Shown here: piece after piece, positions 19,682 through 19,701 of the stretch
How positions within the stretch are numbered: the stretch's first letter is position 1
Layout of the letters: each line of letters opens with the position of its first letter
Assembly (NCBI RefSeq): GCF_002278035.1
Contig: NZ_CP022602.1
Span: 1 to 19,701 of the forward strand
DNA: 19,701 nucleotides
Direction of reading: 5' to 3'
Source: Ochrobactrum quorumnocens
GTDB taxonomy: Bacteria > Pseudomonadota > Alphaproteobacteria > Rhizobiales > Rhizobiaceae
Notes under the pieces: model-generated
Database searches by the model: none
Seen by the model: only the letters and a program-made list of their open reading frames with translations
Told to the model about the DNA's origin: nothing
Program-made: the position numbers and the translations under genes

Positions 19682-19701
19682 AGTGCGGGCCGCTGAGTTG
19701 C

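Noticed and set aside
1..19701. tRNA or rRNA genes and tRNA-derived attachment sites
   Set aside because: No cloverleaf-like sequence or duplicated att core was recognised by eye; a tRNA scan would settle it.

Overview
The window looks like an accessory region of a Brucella/Ochrobactrum-type alphaproteobacterium (Hyphomicrobiales). The main pointers are an Omp25/Omp31-family porin, a cspA/rpsU cold-shock locus, a DUF982 protein, an IS5-family element of the IS427 (IS711-like) type and a rhizobial-type IS66. Most of the rest is broken prophage DNA. Family names come from recognising sequence motifs by eye; no database search was run.

Layout. 1-2403: end of a phage gene, a tiny membrane protein, a DUF982 protein and a phage lysis block (frameshifted GH19-type lysozyme, overlapping inner and outer spanins, a membrane/coiled-coil protein), closed by a bidirectional terminator. 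2412-3459: cold-shock genes on the minus strand (cspA, a small ORF, rpsU). 3460-4464: mostly without recognisable genes. 4465-5654: a broken extra copy of a phage tail gene, then an 874-bp IS5-family element. 5685-7593: a second tiny membrane protein between terminators, two phage-type hypotheticals, and a primase-polymerase domain joined to the tail of a helicase by an internal deletion. 7747-8697: the porin, then an intergenic block of nested hairpins. 8805-11585: tail genes (tape-measure C-terminus, small gene, tail protein, stub of the next gene), interrupted by a CPCC cysteine-rich gene and a transposase stub.

11639-17536 is the most interesting part. An AT-richer operon encodes an NA37 (NdpA/YejK-like) nucleoid-associated protein, a RelA/SpoT-type nucleotide pyrophosphokinase starting with an ATGA overlap, and a TIGR02391/Hypoth_Ymh protein with a HEPN-like R-x4-H motif. 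The third gene is split by a complete 2,993-bp IS66 element (tnpA, tnpB, tnpC plus a passenger gene) with an exact 8-bp target duplication; removing the element and one repeat restores a 266-codon frame. An alarmone synthetase beside a HEPN candidate RNase inside a prophage suggests an abortive-infection or toxin-antitoxin system now inactivated by the IS.

17538-19681: on the minus strand an HTH protein, a two-helix membrane protein, an unrecognised 185-aa protein and an XRE regulator; then a divergent AT-rich control region and two small plus-strand genes, resembling the early region of a prophage.
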